Positions 53,540 to 62,868 are shown, numbered from the stretch's first letter. The stretch is 64,000 bases of DNA from Salinicola avicenniae (GCF_023736115.1 NZ_JAKQZC010000003.1:372001-436000), one strand, 5' to 3'. Made by a program: numbers and translations. The notes: generated by a model from the sequence alone, not told the origin.

Positions 53540-53799
53540 TCGGGACATTGAATCGGGGTTCTCTCAAGGGCGTTGCCCGCCCGGCGTCGCTTCCGTGGCA
53601 TCGGGACGGGGCATCGGGGCGTGTCGACGGTACTCAAGACGGTGCTCAAGATCGCAACGTGCGCACTGCGTGCGCATTCGGCTGTCAGGATCGAGGCTTT
53701 CTCGAGCGTCCGCCAGCCTCTAGTCGGGCGCTTATCGCTGTCTATAGCCAGTCTCTTCCCGCAGGCGCTGCGGGGAATCGCCATCAAGGAGTCGATAAC
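53540..53799. other. Intergenic region with no visible gene
   Basis: 260 bases between the protease and the lipoprotein gene. Reading frames here have no recognisable domain. The lipoprotein's own AAGGAG site is at its 3' end. No hairpin or promoter stands out. Confidence 0.4.
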
Positions 53800-54336
53800 A
53801 TGCGGGTTCGTTTGCGCAATGGGGTATTGCTGGCGTCGCTGGCGCTGGTATTGAGCGGGTGTGGCAGCTTCTCCAGCGGCACGTTCCAGATGCCCGATAT
53901 CTTCGATCGCAGCGATCGCGACGAGAACGTCGTCGAGCGCCAGATCCCGTTTCCGGCCGAGGAGTACGCCAAGCTCGACAAGCACGGGACGGCGGCGGTC
54001 CAGGGGCGGCTGACCTACCGCAACGCCGAGGGACAGACGCTAGTGGGGGCGAACGAGACGGTCTCCGTCGCACCAGCGACCCGCTACGCCGCGGAAGCGG
54101 CAGAGGTGGCGTTATCCGGACGGCGGATCGAGCCGGCCGACCCTCGCGCTCGCGAATATACCCACTACGCTGAGACGGACGACAACGGCTATTTCGTGGT
54201 GCGTGGCATTCCCGCCGGCGTTTTCTATGTGGCCGGCAGCGTGCTGCTGCCCGGCGGCCAGGCGAGGAGCCCCATCATCATTCGACAGGTTGAACTCGGT
54301 GACGGTCAGGTGAGCGATGTCGACCTGAGTCGTTGA
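53800..54336 (+). CDS. Lipoprotein with transthyretin-like/carboxypeptidase-regulatory-like domain
   Basis: A 178-residue lipoprotein: signal peptide with lipobox LVLSGC (Cys about residue 21) and a C-terminal beta-sandwich of the carboxypeptidase-regulatory-like type (AAVQGRLTYRNAEGQTLVGAN, about 63-83; TDDNGYFVVRGIPAGVFYV, about 127-145). After the Cys, GSFSSG suggests outer membrane sorting. AAGGAG 9 bases before the ATG. Followed by the GST gene after 20 bases, possibly co-transcribed. Role unknown. Confidence 0.75.
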   Translation: MRVRLRNGVLLASLALVLSGCGSFSSGTFQMPDIFDRSDRDENVVERQIPFPAEEYAKLDKHGTAAVQGRLTYRNAEGQTLVGANETVSVAPATRYAAEAAEVALSGRRIEPADPRAREYTHYAETDDNGYFVVRGIPAGVFYVAGSVLLPGGQARSPIIIRQVELGDGQVSDVDLSR

Positions 54337-54356
54337 CGACGACAGGGAGCAGCGAG

Positions 54357-55004
54357 ATGTTGACGGTCTGGGGACGGCGAAGCGCCTACAACGTGCAGAA
54401 AGTGCTGTGGCTGGCCGACGAGCTGGGCATCGAGGTAGCGCATCGGCCGGTCGGCGGCAGCGAGGGCGGTCTGGATACACCGGATTTCCTCGCCATGAAC
54501 CCCAATGGCCGCATTCCGGTCATCGAGGATGGCGAAACGGTCGTCTGGGAGACCGATGCGATTCTGCGCTATCTCGCGGCGACCTACGGTGACGCCCACT
54601 TCCAGACGCGGGAGCCGGCGGCGCAGTCACAGGTCGATCGCTGGATGGCCTGGTCGCTCTCGCAGCTGGAGCCGGCCTTCTTCACCGGCATCTTCTGGGG
54701 GTTCTATCGGACGCCGGGCGCGGAGCAGGACGATGCCGCCATCGAGCGTGCCATGGCGACCTGCGACCGGCTTTACACGACCCTGAATGCGGCGTTGCGC
54801 GAGCGGCCATTTCTCAGCGGCGAGTCGCTGGGCCTCGCCGACATTCCGGCGGGCACGACGCTCTATCGCTACTTCGAGCTGGAAATCCCGCGCCCCCCGC
54901 TCCCTCACGTCGAAGCGTGGTACCAGCGTCTGCAGTCGCGGGCGGCCTATCGTCAGCACGTGATGCGCCCGTTTGGCGAACTCTACGGCCGTCTGGCCTA
55001 TTGA
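54357..55004 (+). CDS. Glutathione S-transferase family protein
   Basis: A 215-residue GST: thioredoxin-like N-terminal domain (LTVWGRRSAYNVQKVLWLADELG with the Ser/Tyr active region; NPNGRIPVIEDGETVVWETDAILRYLA, about residues 44-70) and helical C-terminal domain (LGLADIPAGTTLYRYFELE). The length and the cis-Pro IPV with Glu/Thr after it are standard. Substrate unknown. GGGAG lies 7-8 bases before the ATG at 54357. Confidence 0.9.
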   Translation: MLTVWGRRSAYNVQKVLWLADELGIEVAHRPVGGSEGGLDTPDFLAMNPNGRIPVIEDGETVVWETDAILRYLAATYGDAHFQTREPAAQSQVDRWMAWSLSQLEPAFFTGIFWGFYRTPGAEQDDAAIERAMATCDRLYTTLNAALRERPFLSGESLGLADIPAGTTLYRYFELEIPRPPLPHVEAWYQRLQSRAAYRQHVMRPFGELYGRLAY

Positions 55005-55032
55005 GTCACCAGGCTGCCGACTCCCTAATCGA

Positions 55033-55497
55033 TCAAGAAGACGGCTCTGGCCGCCGGGTGGGCAGGTCCTGTCGGTCGCGCCATTCTCGTACCAGCGGCA
55101 GCACCGCGTCTCGGGTCAGCGGGGCGAGGTCGAGCGAGGCGGCTTCCTCCAGCGTGACCCAGCGAATTTCCTCGATCTCCGCCGTGGCCTGGGGCGTACC
55201 CGCGATTGCCGCCCAGAACAGGTGGGCCTCGACGTCAAAGCCCGCTTCGTTGGCAGCGGGGGCGGAAGCCACCTCGATGGCCACCCGGTGACGGATCTCT
55301 ACGCCGAGCTCTTCCCGTATCTCGCGCGTCAGCGCGGCGTCTGGCGTCTCTCCGCGATCGATCTTGCCGCCCGCCTGCATGAACCAGCGGCTGCCACGCT
55401 TGCGCACCAGCAATAGACGATACCGATCGTCGATGATGATCGCCGCGGCAAGGGTCAAACGACGCGTGTTGACGTCTTCGGTATGAGATGTCAGCAA
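55033..55497 (-). CDS. NUDIX hydrolase
   Basis: A 154-residue MutT-like hydrolase with a complete Nudix box, G-x5-E-x7-REIREELGV (about residues 44-66). It hydrolyses a nucleoside diphosphate linked to some moiety; substrate unknown. The start is a TTG at 55497 with GAGAGA just before it; there is no in-frame ATG that would keep the N-terminal beta strand. Convergent with the GST gene. Confidence 0.88.
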   Translation of the reverse strand: MLTSHTEDVNTRRLTLAAAIIIDDRYRLLLVRKRGSRWFMQAGGKIDRGETPDAALTREIREELGVEIRHRVAIEVASAPAANEAGFDVEAHLFWAAIAGTPQATAEIEEIRWVTLEEAASLDLAPLTRDAVLPLVREWRDRQDLPTRRPEPSS

Positions 55498-55594
55498 GGT
55501 TCTCTCGCTCTAGATGACTGAAGGGAAACGGCTACTGCCGTCTGAAGAATGCGGTGATTTTGCCCGACATTGCACGTTGACCCCAGGTTGGCGG

Positions 55595-55622
55595 ATTACA
55601 AACGGAACAATTCGGGTATGAT
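55595..55622 (+). promoter_or_regulatory. Candidate promoter of the RstA/RstB-like system
   Basis: ATTACA (55595-55600), 16-base spacer, TATGAT (55617-55622). The surroundings are AT-rich. This gives a leader of about 170 bases that contains the tandem repeats at 55743-55775. Confidence 0.4.
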
Positions 55623-55742
55623 GCGGATCTATCCACTACGTTTAGCAGTTGAACGTAGCTTGTCGGTATCGCGCTTGCCGATTCTTGTGACGGGTGTTTC
55701 GATGTCAAGGCAAGTGGCTGGAATGACCGATGGACGGCACAT

Positions 55743-55775
55743 GAAGATGAACTGCACACGAAGATGAACTGCACA
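55743..55775 (+). repeat. Tandem 17-base direct repeat in the response regulator leader
   Basis: GAAGATGAACTGCACA occurs at 55743-55758 and again at 55760-55775 (17-base period), with a decayed third copy following. The repeat creates two mini-ORFs, MKMNCTRR (ATG 55741, TGA 55765-55767) and MNCT (ATG 55764, TAA 55776-55778), joined by an ATGA overlap. A related ACTGCACATCAAGAT occurs inside the regulator gene near 55847. Confidence 0.65.
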
Positions 55776-55796
55776 TAAAAATAACCGATTGGTGGT

Positions 55797-56546
55797 ATGC
55801 AGGGTTTCGAGGCCAAACTTAAAGGGATGGAAGACAGCTTGGACAGCACTGCACATCAAGATCGCGTACTGATCATCGAAGATGACGAGCGACTGGCGCA
55901 TCTGACCCGCGAGTATCTGGAAGCCAACGGTTTCCAGGTCGGACTCGAGCACGATGGCGCACACGGGGTGGAAAGAATCGTCGAGGAGCAGCCTGACATG
56001 GTCATCCTCGACCTGATGCTGCCGGGCGAGGACGGTCTGTCGATCTGTCGTCGCGCGCGGCCGCACTACGCCGGTCCCATCCTCATGATGACGGCCCGCA
56101 CCGACGACATGGATCAGGTGCTGGGGCTGGAGATGGGGGCGGATGACTACGTGCCCAAACCGGTCCAGCCGCGCGTGCTGCTGGCACGCATGCGGGCACT
56201 GATGCGCCGGGCGGATAGTCTGGTCTCGTCCAGCGGCGCGACCCGTCTGACGTTCGATGATCTGACGATCGACAGCGCCACGCGTGAAGCGTGGCTCGAG
56301 GAGGAGCGCATCGATCTGACCAGCGCCGAGTTCGATCTGCTCTGGCTGCTGGCGGACAACGCCGGTCGTGTGCTGACGCGCGAAGAGATCTTCTCGCAGC
56401 TGCGCGGCATCAAGTACGACGGGCAGGATCGCTCCATTGACGTCCGCGTGTCGCGCATTCGGCCGAAGATCGGCGATGATCCCAACCATCCGCACCGCAT
56501 CAAGACCGTGCGGAGCAAAGGGTATCTGTTCGTTCGGGACGGTTGA
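55797..56546 (+). CDS. RstA-like OmpR-family response regulator
   Basis: A 249-residue regulator: receiver with D29/D30 acidic pair, phospho-acceptor D72 (ILDLMLPGEDG), K121 (DDYVPKPVQ); winged helix about residues 150-245 (LTSAEFDLLWLLADNAGRVLTREEIF, SIDVRVSRIRPKIGDD). The IDVRVSRIRPKIGDD segment and the RstB-like kinase partner place it near RstA. The start is uncertain: the ATG at 55797 has only GGTGG close by and a second ATG is at 55827. Confidence 0.9.
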   Translation: MQGFEAKLKGMEDSLDSTAHQDRVLIIEDDERLAHLTREYLEANGFQVGLEHDGAHGVERIVEEQPDMVILDLMLPGEDGLSICRRARPHYAGPILMMTARTDDMDQVLGLEMGADDYVPKPVQPRVLLARMRALMRRADSLVSSSGATRLTFDDLTIDSATREAWLEEERIDLTSAEFDLLWLLADNAGRVLTREEIFSQLRGIKYDGQDRSIDVRVSRIRPKIGDDPNHPHRIKTVRSKGYLFVRDG

Positions 56547-56586
56547 GTCCGGGGCGTCCGGGATCGCGCCAGACGCGGTGATCTCT

Positions 56587-56622
56587 CCTGGCCCCGTCGC
56601 ATGCCCGTGCGACGGGGCCAGG
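56587..56622 (+). other. Strong hairpin between response regulator and kinase genes
   Basis: CCTGGCCCCGTCGCA (56587-56601) pairs perfectly over 15 bp with TGCGACGGGGCCAGG (56608-56622), with a 6-base loop. It sits 40 bases past the regulator stop and 116 before the kinase ATG, with no T tract. It may lower read-through into the kinase or protect the regulator mRNA. Confidence 0.6.
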
Positions 56623-56738
56623 TCGCGCCACCACGTCGGCAGCGACATTCACGCTTTCCCGTCTTTCACCAACCCTATCCGTGTACCGGCCATCGACTGG
56701 CGGGCCTCGGATAGCCGGGTTGCCGCGCGAGATTCTGC

Positions 56739-58379
56739 ATGCGTCGTACCTTGACCGACAGCACCTTCCTGCGTTTCTACGCCTCCTTGCTGGTGGCGCT
56801 GATCGTGACCTTTGGCCTGGCACTGTTCAGCTTTCTCATGGTCGACCGGGTGCGCCAGGAGCACTACCGCGAGGATCTGGTTACCGGGCCGCTGGCGCTG
56901 CTGTCCGACCTGGTCTCACGCCAGCCCTTGTCGCAGCGCGATGAGTGGCTCGCCTCGATGGCATCGACACTCGGCATGCCGCTGGGGCTCTTCGAACTCG
57001 ACGAGTTGTCGCTCGACTACTTCGAGCGCGCGCGCCTGCGCGACAATCGCCCGGTGATCGAAGCAACCGACGACGGTTGGCGCTCGCTCTATCAGTTGCC
57101 GCACTCCCAATGGGTGCTGGCGGCCCGTATCAACAGTCTCAACGAGATGCAGCTGCGCGGCATCACCGAAGTGTTGCGCAGCTGGCTGAGCGGGGAGTCG
57201 GAAGAGGTTCAGAATCGGCGGCTGCACCGGGTCAAGCGGCAGTTCCAGCTGCCGGTCGGGCTCTATACCACGGCGCCCACGGACGTCGATCCGATTCAGG
57301 CCACGCGGCTCGATGCAGGCGAGGTGGTCGTGCGGCTGGAAACCGGCCTGAGTGCGCTCTATATCCATGCCCGTGTCGGCCCGGATCGCTGGCTGCGCAT
57401 CGGCCCGCTGCCGACCTTCGAGTCGATGCCGCTGTCGCTGGCGTTGGCCCTGTTGATCATGGTGCTGGTGACGCTGGCCGGGGCGATCTATCTGATCGTA
57501 TGGAGCGTCGAAGGTCGGGTGGGGCGGCTGGAGCGGGCGGCGACCAAGATCGCCGCCGGGCATCTCAACGCGCGGGTCCGCGTCGATAGCAACGACTTTC
57601 TCGGCCGGCTGGGCATGGCGCTCAACGGCATGGCTGTGCAGGTGCAGTCACTGTTGCGCAGTCAGCAGGAGATGATTCGGGCGGTTTCCCACGAACTGCG
57701 CACCCCGGTCGCGCGTATCCGCTTCGCGGTGCAGATGCTCGAGGATATCAGCCGTGACGACGTCGCCCGTCGCCAGCTCGAGGGTATCGACAAGGATATC
57801 GCCGAACTCGACCGACTGATCGACGAGATTCTGACTTATGCCAAGCTCGACAGCGAAAATGCCCAGGGCGTCAGTCTCAAGACCGAGAGCCTGGAGTGTC
57901 GGGCGCTGGCCTGGCGCGTGGTCGATACGTTGAGTCCGCTGCATCCGCACCTGACGCTCAGCGTGGCCGACGGCGACGAGCTCGAGGTCGAAGCGGAGCC
58001 GCGCTACTTGCAGCGGGCGGTACAGAATCTTGTCGCCAATGCTTGCCGGCACGCCGAACGTCGGGTGCAGGTGAAGATTCATCGCGAGCCGAGGGCGATC
58101 CGTATCGACGTCGAGGACGACGGTCCCGGCGTGCCGGAGAAGGATCGGATTGCCATCTTCAAGCCGTTTGCGCGTCTCGACGACAGCCGCACGCGGCGTT
58201 CCGGCGGCTACGGCTTGGGGCTATCGATCGTGCAGAAGATCATGGCCTGGCATGGCGGCAACGTGGTGGTCGATCGCAGCGAGTCGCTCGGCGGCGCGCG
58301 TTTCAGCCTGCTGTTGCCGATTCACGCGCGCGGCGCGATCCACCCGCTGACCTTCGACGAGCCGCAGACCGACGCCTGA
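56739..58379 (+). CDS. RstB-like sensor histidine kinase
   Basis: A 546-residue kinase: TM1 about residues 11-34, long periplasmic sensor about 35-230, TM2 about 232-256, HAMP about 257-305, H318 in the dimerisation helix (AVSHELRTPVARIRFA), then N box NLVANACRHAERR, DDGPGVPEKD and GGYGLGLSIVQKIM. The short N-terminus and sensor layout resemble RstB. Likely partner of the regulator encoded 192 bases upstream. The stimulus is unknown. Confidence 0.92.
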   Translation: MRRTLTDSTFLRFYASLLVALIVTFGLALFSFLMVDRVRQEHYREDLVTGPLALLSDLVSRQPLSQRDEWLASMASTLGMPLGLFELDELSLDYFERARLRDNRPVIEATDDGWRSLYQLPHSQWVLAARINSLNEMQLRGITEVLRSWLSGESEEVQNRRLHRVKRQFQLPVGLYTTAPTDVDPIQATRLDAGEVVVRLETGLSALYIHARVGPDRWLRIGPLPTFESMPLSLALALLIMVLVTLAGAIYLIVWSVEGRVGRLERAATKIAAGHLNARVRVDSNDFLGRLGMALNGMAVQVQSLLRSQQEMIRAVSHELRTPVARIRFAVQMLEDISRDDVARRQLEGIDKDIAELDRLIDEILTYAKLDSENAQGVSLKTESLECRALAWRVVDTLSPLHPHLTLSVADGDELEVEAEPRYLQRAVQNLVANACRHAERRVQVKIHREPRAIRIDVEDDGPGVPEKDRIAIFKPFARLDDSRTRRSGGYGLGLSIVQKIMAWHGGNVVVDRSESLGGARFSLLLPIHARGAIHPLTFDEPQTDA

Positions 58380-58402
58380 GACTTGGCGCGAGCCGGGCGG
58401 GG

Positions 58403-59323
58403 TCAGTCGCCCGCCGGCTTGATGCCGTTCAGGACCGCAAACGAGGTATCCCGCGCGGTACGAATGAAATCCTCCATCCACGGCAGCTCGCGGCTCTCCT
58501 CGCGAATGGCCGCGTAGAGCGTGCTCCAGACGCCGTCCCGCCCCAGCGGCAACGCCTTCACGTAATCCCGCTCCAGATACTCCGTCAGTGCCCAGTTGGG
58601 CAGGGCGCAGACCCCGCGCCCGCTCGCCACCAGCTGCATCATCATTACCGTCAGTTCGGCGCTTCTCACCTCCCGTGGCTGGACCTTTGCCGGATCGAGA
58701 AACTGGGTGAAGACATCCAGTCTCGAATGGTCGACCGGATAGACGATCAGCGTTTCCGCGGCAAGATCGTCCGGTTCGACCCAGGTGCGCCCGGCCAGCG
58801 CGTGCTGCTTGGAAACCGCCAGCAGACCCTCGTAGCGGAACAGCGGTGCATAGTGGACGCCGGGCAGGGGCTGGGGGTTGTCGGTGATTACCAGGTCCAG
58901 CGCTTCCCGCGTGAGGCCGGGCAGCAGGTCGAAGTTCTGTCCGCTCGGGATATCGACTTCGACCTCCGGCCAATGGTTGCGGAAGTGATCGACGGTCGGC
59001 ATCAGCCACTGGAAGCAGCTATGGCACTCGATCGCCATGTGCAGCCGCCCGTGCTCGTTACCGGCGAGCCGCGCCAGATCGCGCTCGGCCACGCGCAGCT
59101 GCGGCAGTACCTGTTCGGCCAGTGTCAGCAGCCGCTCACCCGCGTGGGTGAAGGCGACAGGACGGGTCTTGCGCGTGAACAGTGGCATGCCCAGACGAGA
59201 TTCGAGATCCTTGATCTGGTGCGAGAGGGCCGACTGCGTCAGATGCACGCGCTCCGCCGCTTCGACGAGCGAGCCGGTATCGCGCAGGGCGATCAGGGTG
59301 CGGAGATGGCGCAGTTCGAGCAT
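58403..59323 (-). CDS. metR: MetR, LysR-family regulator of methionine biosynthesis
   Basis: A 306-residue LysR-type regulator closely matching E. coli MetR in order and motifs: LELRHLRTLIALRDTGSLVEAAE with SALSHQIKDLESRLG (HTH, about residues 2-45), AIECHSCFQWLMP (about 99-111) and LIVYPVDHSRLDVF. MetR binds homocysteine and activates metE. Start at the ATG at 59323, not the GTG at 59341. Divergent from metE, with a MetR box directly upstream of its own ATG. Confidence 0.93.
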   Translation of the reverse strand: MLELRHLRTLIALRDTGSLVEAAERVHLTQSALSHQIKDLESRLGMPLFTRKTRPVAFTHAGERLLTLAEQVLPQLRVAERDLARLAGNEHGRLHMAIECHSCFQWLMPTVDHFRNHWPEVEVDIPSGQNFDLLPGLTREALDLVITDNPQPLPGVHYAPLFRYEGLLAVSKQHALAGRTWVEPDDLAAETLIVYPVDHSRLDVFTQFLDPAKVQPREVRSAELTVMMMQLVASGRGVCALPNWALTEYLERDYVKALPLGRDGVWSTLYAAIREESRELPWMEDFIRTARDTSFAVLNGIKPAGD

Positions 59324-59327
59324 GCTA

Positions 59328-59340
59328 TGAATTCTATTCA
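59328..59340. promoter_or_regulatory. MetR-binding box
   Basis: TGAATTCTATTCA is an exact TGAA-N5-TTCA MetR consensus, starting 5 bases before the metR ATG on the minus strand and about 110 bases from the metE ATG. Its location over the metR ribosome-binding region suggests autoregulation as well as metE activation. The other 100 bases of the metR-metE gap contain the metE promoter, not assigned. Confidence 0.75.
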
Positions 59341-59448
59341 CGATTCGGATTAGATAAACACGTTTGATTCAGGTTGGGTTGCTGGAGAGACTGCTCACCA
59401 AGCAATGACTGGTTGCATTCTACCCGCTAACGCTGAGAGACCCTACTC

Positions 59449-61737
59449 ATGACCACTCTGGTGCATACCCTTGGCTATCCGCGCATCGGCGCGCAGCGTG
59501 AATTGAAACGGGCCGTGGAATCCTATTGGAAAGGCGAGAGCGATGCCGCGGCACTGGAGCGGGAAGGGGCGCGCCTGCGGCACGCGCACTGGCAGGCACA
59601 GCGCGATGCCGGTCTCGACATGGTCACCGTCGGTGACTTCGCCTTCTACGATCAGGTGCTCAACGTCTCCACGCTGCTGGGTGCGATACCGCCGCGCTTC
59701 GGTCGCGTCGAGGGTGAGGTCGACTTCGACACCAGTTTCCGTATGGCGCGCGGTCGTGCGCCGTCCGGCGAGCCGGCGGCCGCCTGCGAAATGACCAAGT
59801 ACTTCGACACCAATTATCACTATCTGGTGCCGGAGCTGCATGCGGGGCAGACGTTCCGCCTCGCCAGCCAGCGGCTGTTCGACGAGGTGGCGGAAGCGCA
59901 GGCGGCCGGACATCCGGTCAAGGTCGCTTTGACCGGTCCGGTGACCTGGCTGTGGCTGGGCAAGGCCAAGAGTGAGGGGCTCGATCGCCTCTCGCTGCTC
60001 GACGCGCTGGTCGCCACCTATGGCGAGATACTGGCACGCCTCGCTGACGCGGGCGTGACGTGGGTCCAGCTCGACGAGCCGGCGCTGGTACAGGATCTGC
60101 CGAGCGACTGGCAGCGGGCGTTCGAGTCCGCCTACCACGCGCTGCAGTCGGCTCCGGTGAAACTGCTGGTCGCCAGCTATTTCGGCGCGCTGGGCGATAA
60201 TCTGGGCCTGGCGCTGGGGCTGCCCGTCGCGGGTTTGCATATCGATCTGGCGCGCGCGCCGGGCCAGCTTCCCGCCGTGCTCGATCGCCTGCCACCTGAT
60301 AAGTTGCTATCGCTCGGCGCCGTCGACGGTCGCAATATCTGGCGTGCCGATCTGCGCCAGCTTGCCACCGCGCTGGCGGACGCCAAGGCACGCCTGGACG
60401 GTCGTCTGTGGGTCGCGCCCAGCTGCTCGCTGCTGCACGTGCCGGTGGACCTCGACAACGAAACCCAGCTCGATCCCGAGCTGAAAGGCTGGCTGGCGTT
60501 CGCGCGACAGAAGCTCGACGAAGTCGTGACCCTGGCTCACCTGCTGGATGGCCGCGAAACCGATGCCGATCGGGCGCGGATCGACTCGGCGGCGCACGCC
60601 TTGAAGGCCCGGCGTGAGTCCCGTCGTATCCATCAGGCGGCGGTGCGTGATCGGCTGGCCGCGATCGGCCAGGCCGACACGCAGCGTCACAACGTCTATG
60701 CCAGCCGCGCGGTGGCGCAGCGTGAGCGCCTGAACCTACCGCTGTTTCCGACTACCACGATCGGCTCCTTCCCCCAGACGCAATCCATTCGCAGCGTGCG
60801 GCGTGACTTCAAGCGCGGCGATCTGACGGCGAGCGACTACGAAGCGCGCATGCGTGAAGAGATCGCTCAGGTCGTCGCGCGCCAGGCGTCGCTCGGGCTG
60901 GATGTGCCGGTGCATGGCGAGGCCGAGCGCAACGACATGGTCGAGTACTTCGGCGAGCAGCTCGATGGTTTCGCCTTCACCGAGAACGGCTGGGTCCAGA
61001 GCTACGGCTCGCGCTGCGTCAAGCCGCCGGTGATCTTCGGCGACGTGACGCGTCCCGAGGCCATGACCGTGCGCTGGAGCGAGTACGCCCAGTCGCTGAC
61101 CGACAAGCCGATGAAGGGCATGCTGACCGGCCCAGTCACCCTCCTGCAGTGGTCGTTCGTGCGCGATGATCAGCCGCGTGCCACCACCTGTCGCCAGATC
61201 GCCCTGGCACTGCGCGACGAAGTCGCCGATCTCGAACAGGCCGGTATCGCCATCATCCAGATCGATGAGCCGGCACTGCGCGAGGGCCTGCCACTGCGTC
61301 AGGCCGAGTGGCAGACGTATCTCGACTGGGCGGTAGAGTGCTTCCAGTTGAGCGCGGCGGTGGTACGTGACGAGACGCAGATTCATACCCACATGTGCTA
61401 TGCCGAGTTCAATGACATCATCGGCGCGATTGCGGCCATGGATGCCGACGTCATTACCATCGAGACTTCGCGCTCGGACATGGAGCTGCTGGATGCCTTT
61501 CAGGACTTCGACTATCCCAACGAGATCGGGCCGGGCGTCTACGATATCCACTCGCCGAATATTCCGGACCAGGCGTGGATCGTTGACCTGATGGTCAAGG
61601 CGGCCGAAAAGCTGCCCGCCGAGCGGCTCTGGGTTAATCCGGACTGCGGTCTCAAGACGCGTGGCTGGGCAGAGGTCGAGCCGGCGCTGGCCAACATGGT
61701 CGACGCGGCCCGGGTGTTACGCCGTCGCTACGCCTGA
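59449..61737 (+). CDS. metE: Cobalamin-independent methionine synthase
   Basis: The 762-residue MetE has two TIM-barrel halves: the N-terminal half with [20 protein letters not shown] (about residues 6-25) and the C-terminal half starting near [10 protein letters not shown] (about 438). Zinc ligands are visible: H648 and C650 (HTHMCY), and C733 ([11 protein letters not shown]), with a Glu from the TIETSRSD region. It methylates homocysteine from 5-methyltetrahydropteroyl-triglutamate. Divergent from metR and ended by an intrinsic terminator. Confidence 0.96.
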   Translation: MTTLVHTLGYPRIGAQRELKRAVESYWKGESDAAALEREGARLRHAHWQAQRDAGLDMVTVGDFAFYDQVLNVSTLLGAIPPRFGRVEGEVDFDTSFRMARGRAPSGEPAAACEMTKYFDTNYHYLVPELHAGQTFRLASQRLFDEVAEAQAAGHPVKVALTGPVTWLWLGKAKSEGLDRLSLLDALVATYGEILARLADAGVTWVQLDEPALVQDLPSDWQRAFESAYHALQSAPVKLLVASYFGALGDNLGLALGLPVAGLHIDLARAPGQLPAVLDRLPPDKLLSLGAVDGRNIWRADLRQLATALADAKARLDGRLWVAPSCSLLHVPVDLDNETQLDPELKGWLAFARQKLDEVVTLAHLLDGRETDADRARIDSAAHALKARRESRRIHQAAVRDRLAAIGQADTQRHNVYASRAVAQRERLNLPLFPTTTIGSFPQTQSIRSVRRDFKRGDLTASDYEARMREEIAQVVARQASLGLDVPVHGEAERNDMVEYFGEQLDGFAFTENGWVQSYGSRCVKPPVIFGDVTRPEAMTVRWSEYAQSLTDKPMKGMLTGPVTLLQWSFVRDDQPRATTCRQIALALRDEVADLEQAGIAIIQIDEPALREGLPLRQAEWQTYLDWAVECFQLSAAVVRDETQIHTHMCYAEFNDIIGAIAAMDADVITIETSRSDMELLDAFQDFDYPNEIGPGVYDIHSPNIPDQAWIVDLMVKAAEKLPAERLWVNPDCGLKTRGWAEVEPALANMVDAARVLRRRYA

Positions 61738-61817
61738 CTCGCTTCGCTCGCGTCGGCCAGGGAGATCGGCTGGGCGGCGTATCCCGTCATCAGGCCTGAC
61801 ATGTTAGGCTGGGAGTG

Positions 61818-61848
61818 GCGCCACGAGAGGCTCTCGTGGCGCTTTTTT
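61818..61848 (+). terminator. Rho-independent terminator after metE
   Basis: GCGCCACGAGAG (61818-61829) pairs with CTCTCGTGGCGC (61831-61842), then six T (61843-61848) and more T-rich sequence. About 80 bases past the metE stop. Confidence 0.88.
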
Positions 61849-61939
61849 GTTTTTGCGATCATCCGGTTGCGTCGACCGCACGCGCGATGACACCGGTGGC
61901 GAAAAAGAACCGCGTCTGTCTCATTCGGGAACCGTCTTC

Positions 61940-62743
61940 ATGTCCGCAAAGTCGCTGGCGCTCTGGCGTCGCCTCTCTATCGAACGTTTTCGTCCTTTCC
62001 GCTCTCGATCTGCTCTGGGCGCCGCGTGTACGGTGTTGCTGCTGGCGGGCTGCGCCACCGGGGGCACGACACAACCGGTGGATGCCGGGTCGTCGCTCTC
62101 GGTGTCGAAGACGGCGGAGACGCCCCAGTCGCCGCTGTTGCCCGGGGCCTTCTTCGCCGATGGCGGCGAGCGGTTCACGGCCTGGCGCTGCACACCCTCG
62201 CAGGATCTGGTCACGACCACGCCGGACGAGCAGCGCCTGCGGCTATGGACGGCGCTGGGAAAAACGGAACTGCCCGCCGCCGTGGTCGGCAGCGGAGAAC
62301 GCTACGCACTCGGCGGCGTCTCCTTCTGGCGCCAGGGCAAGAACGCGCGCGTCGAAAGCGATAACGGCCAGCTGGTCTGCAGCATCGCCAGCGAGCGTCC
62401 CACCACGACGCGCGAAGAGCAGCCGCAGAGTATCTTCTACGCCAGCGGCAACGAGCCAGGCTGGCGCATTTCGCTGGATCGCCAGACGACTTCCCTCACG
62501 CTGGTTTCCGACTACGGCCAGGCCAAGGACACCTTCGACTATCGCGTCGCCTCGCTCGACAACGGCAATGAAGCACGGGTGGTGCTGGTCAGCGACAGTG
62601 GCCGTCAGCCGCTGGAGATGGATCTGCGTGCCGGCGCCTGCTTCGATGACATGAGCGGTCGTCCCTGGCCGGTCAAGGTCACCCTGCGCTACGGCGACCA
62701 GACCTGGCAGGGCTGCGGACAGGGTGTGGAAGCGACGCGCTGA
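61940..62743 (+). CDS. MliC-like lysozyme-inhibitor lipoprotein with a C-terminal COG3650-like domain
   Basis: A 267-residue lipoprotein with an unusually long basic n-region (about residues 1-25), hydrophobic core, and lipobox LLLAGC (Cys about 40). A MliC-type domain follows (about 80-152: FTAWRCTPSQDLVT, GSGERYALGGVSFWRQGKNARVE, ending LVCSI), which in MliC inhibits c-type lysozyme by inserting a loop. The C-terminal half (YASGNEPGWRISLDR onward, about 165-265, with two Cys) resembles COG3650. The start is the ATG at 61940. Confidence 0.78.
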   Translation: MSAKSLALWRRLSIERFRPFRSRSALGAACTVLLLAGCATGGTTQPVDAGSSLSVSKTAETPQSPLLPGAFFADGGERFTAWRCTPSQDLVTTTPDEQRLRLWTALGKTELPAAVVGSGERYALGGVSFWRQGKNARVESDNGQLVCSIASERPTTTREEQPQSIFYASGNEPGWRISLDRQTTSLTLVSDYGQAKDTFDYRVASLDNGNEARVVLVSDSGRQPLEMDLRAGACFDDMSGRPWPVKVTLRYGDQTWQGCGQGVEATR

Positions 62744-62823
62744 ACCGGGCGTTTCTTTCTCTTTTTTCGAATGATGTACGCCATTTTTACCGCTTATCGT
62801 TTGAAAAATGTCAATGAATAATA

Positions 62824-62862
62824 GCCTCCGACGACTGCCGCTTCGGCATCCACTTCGGAGGC
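62824..62862 (+). promoter_or_regulatory. Shine-Dalgarno-occluding hairpin upstream of azoR
   Basis: GCCTCCGA (62824-62831) pairs with TCGGAGGC (62855-62862), burying the GGAGG (62857-62861) that serves the ATG at 62869. An inner stem TGCCG/CGGCA (62836-62840 with 62844-62848) extends the structure. The AT-rich stretch 62760-62823 just before it is the likely promoter. Confidence 0.55.
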
Positions 62863-62868
62863 ATTTTC

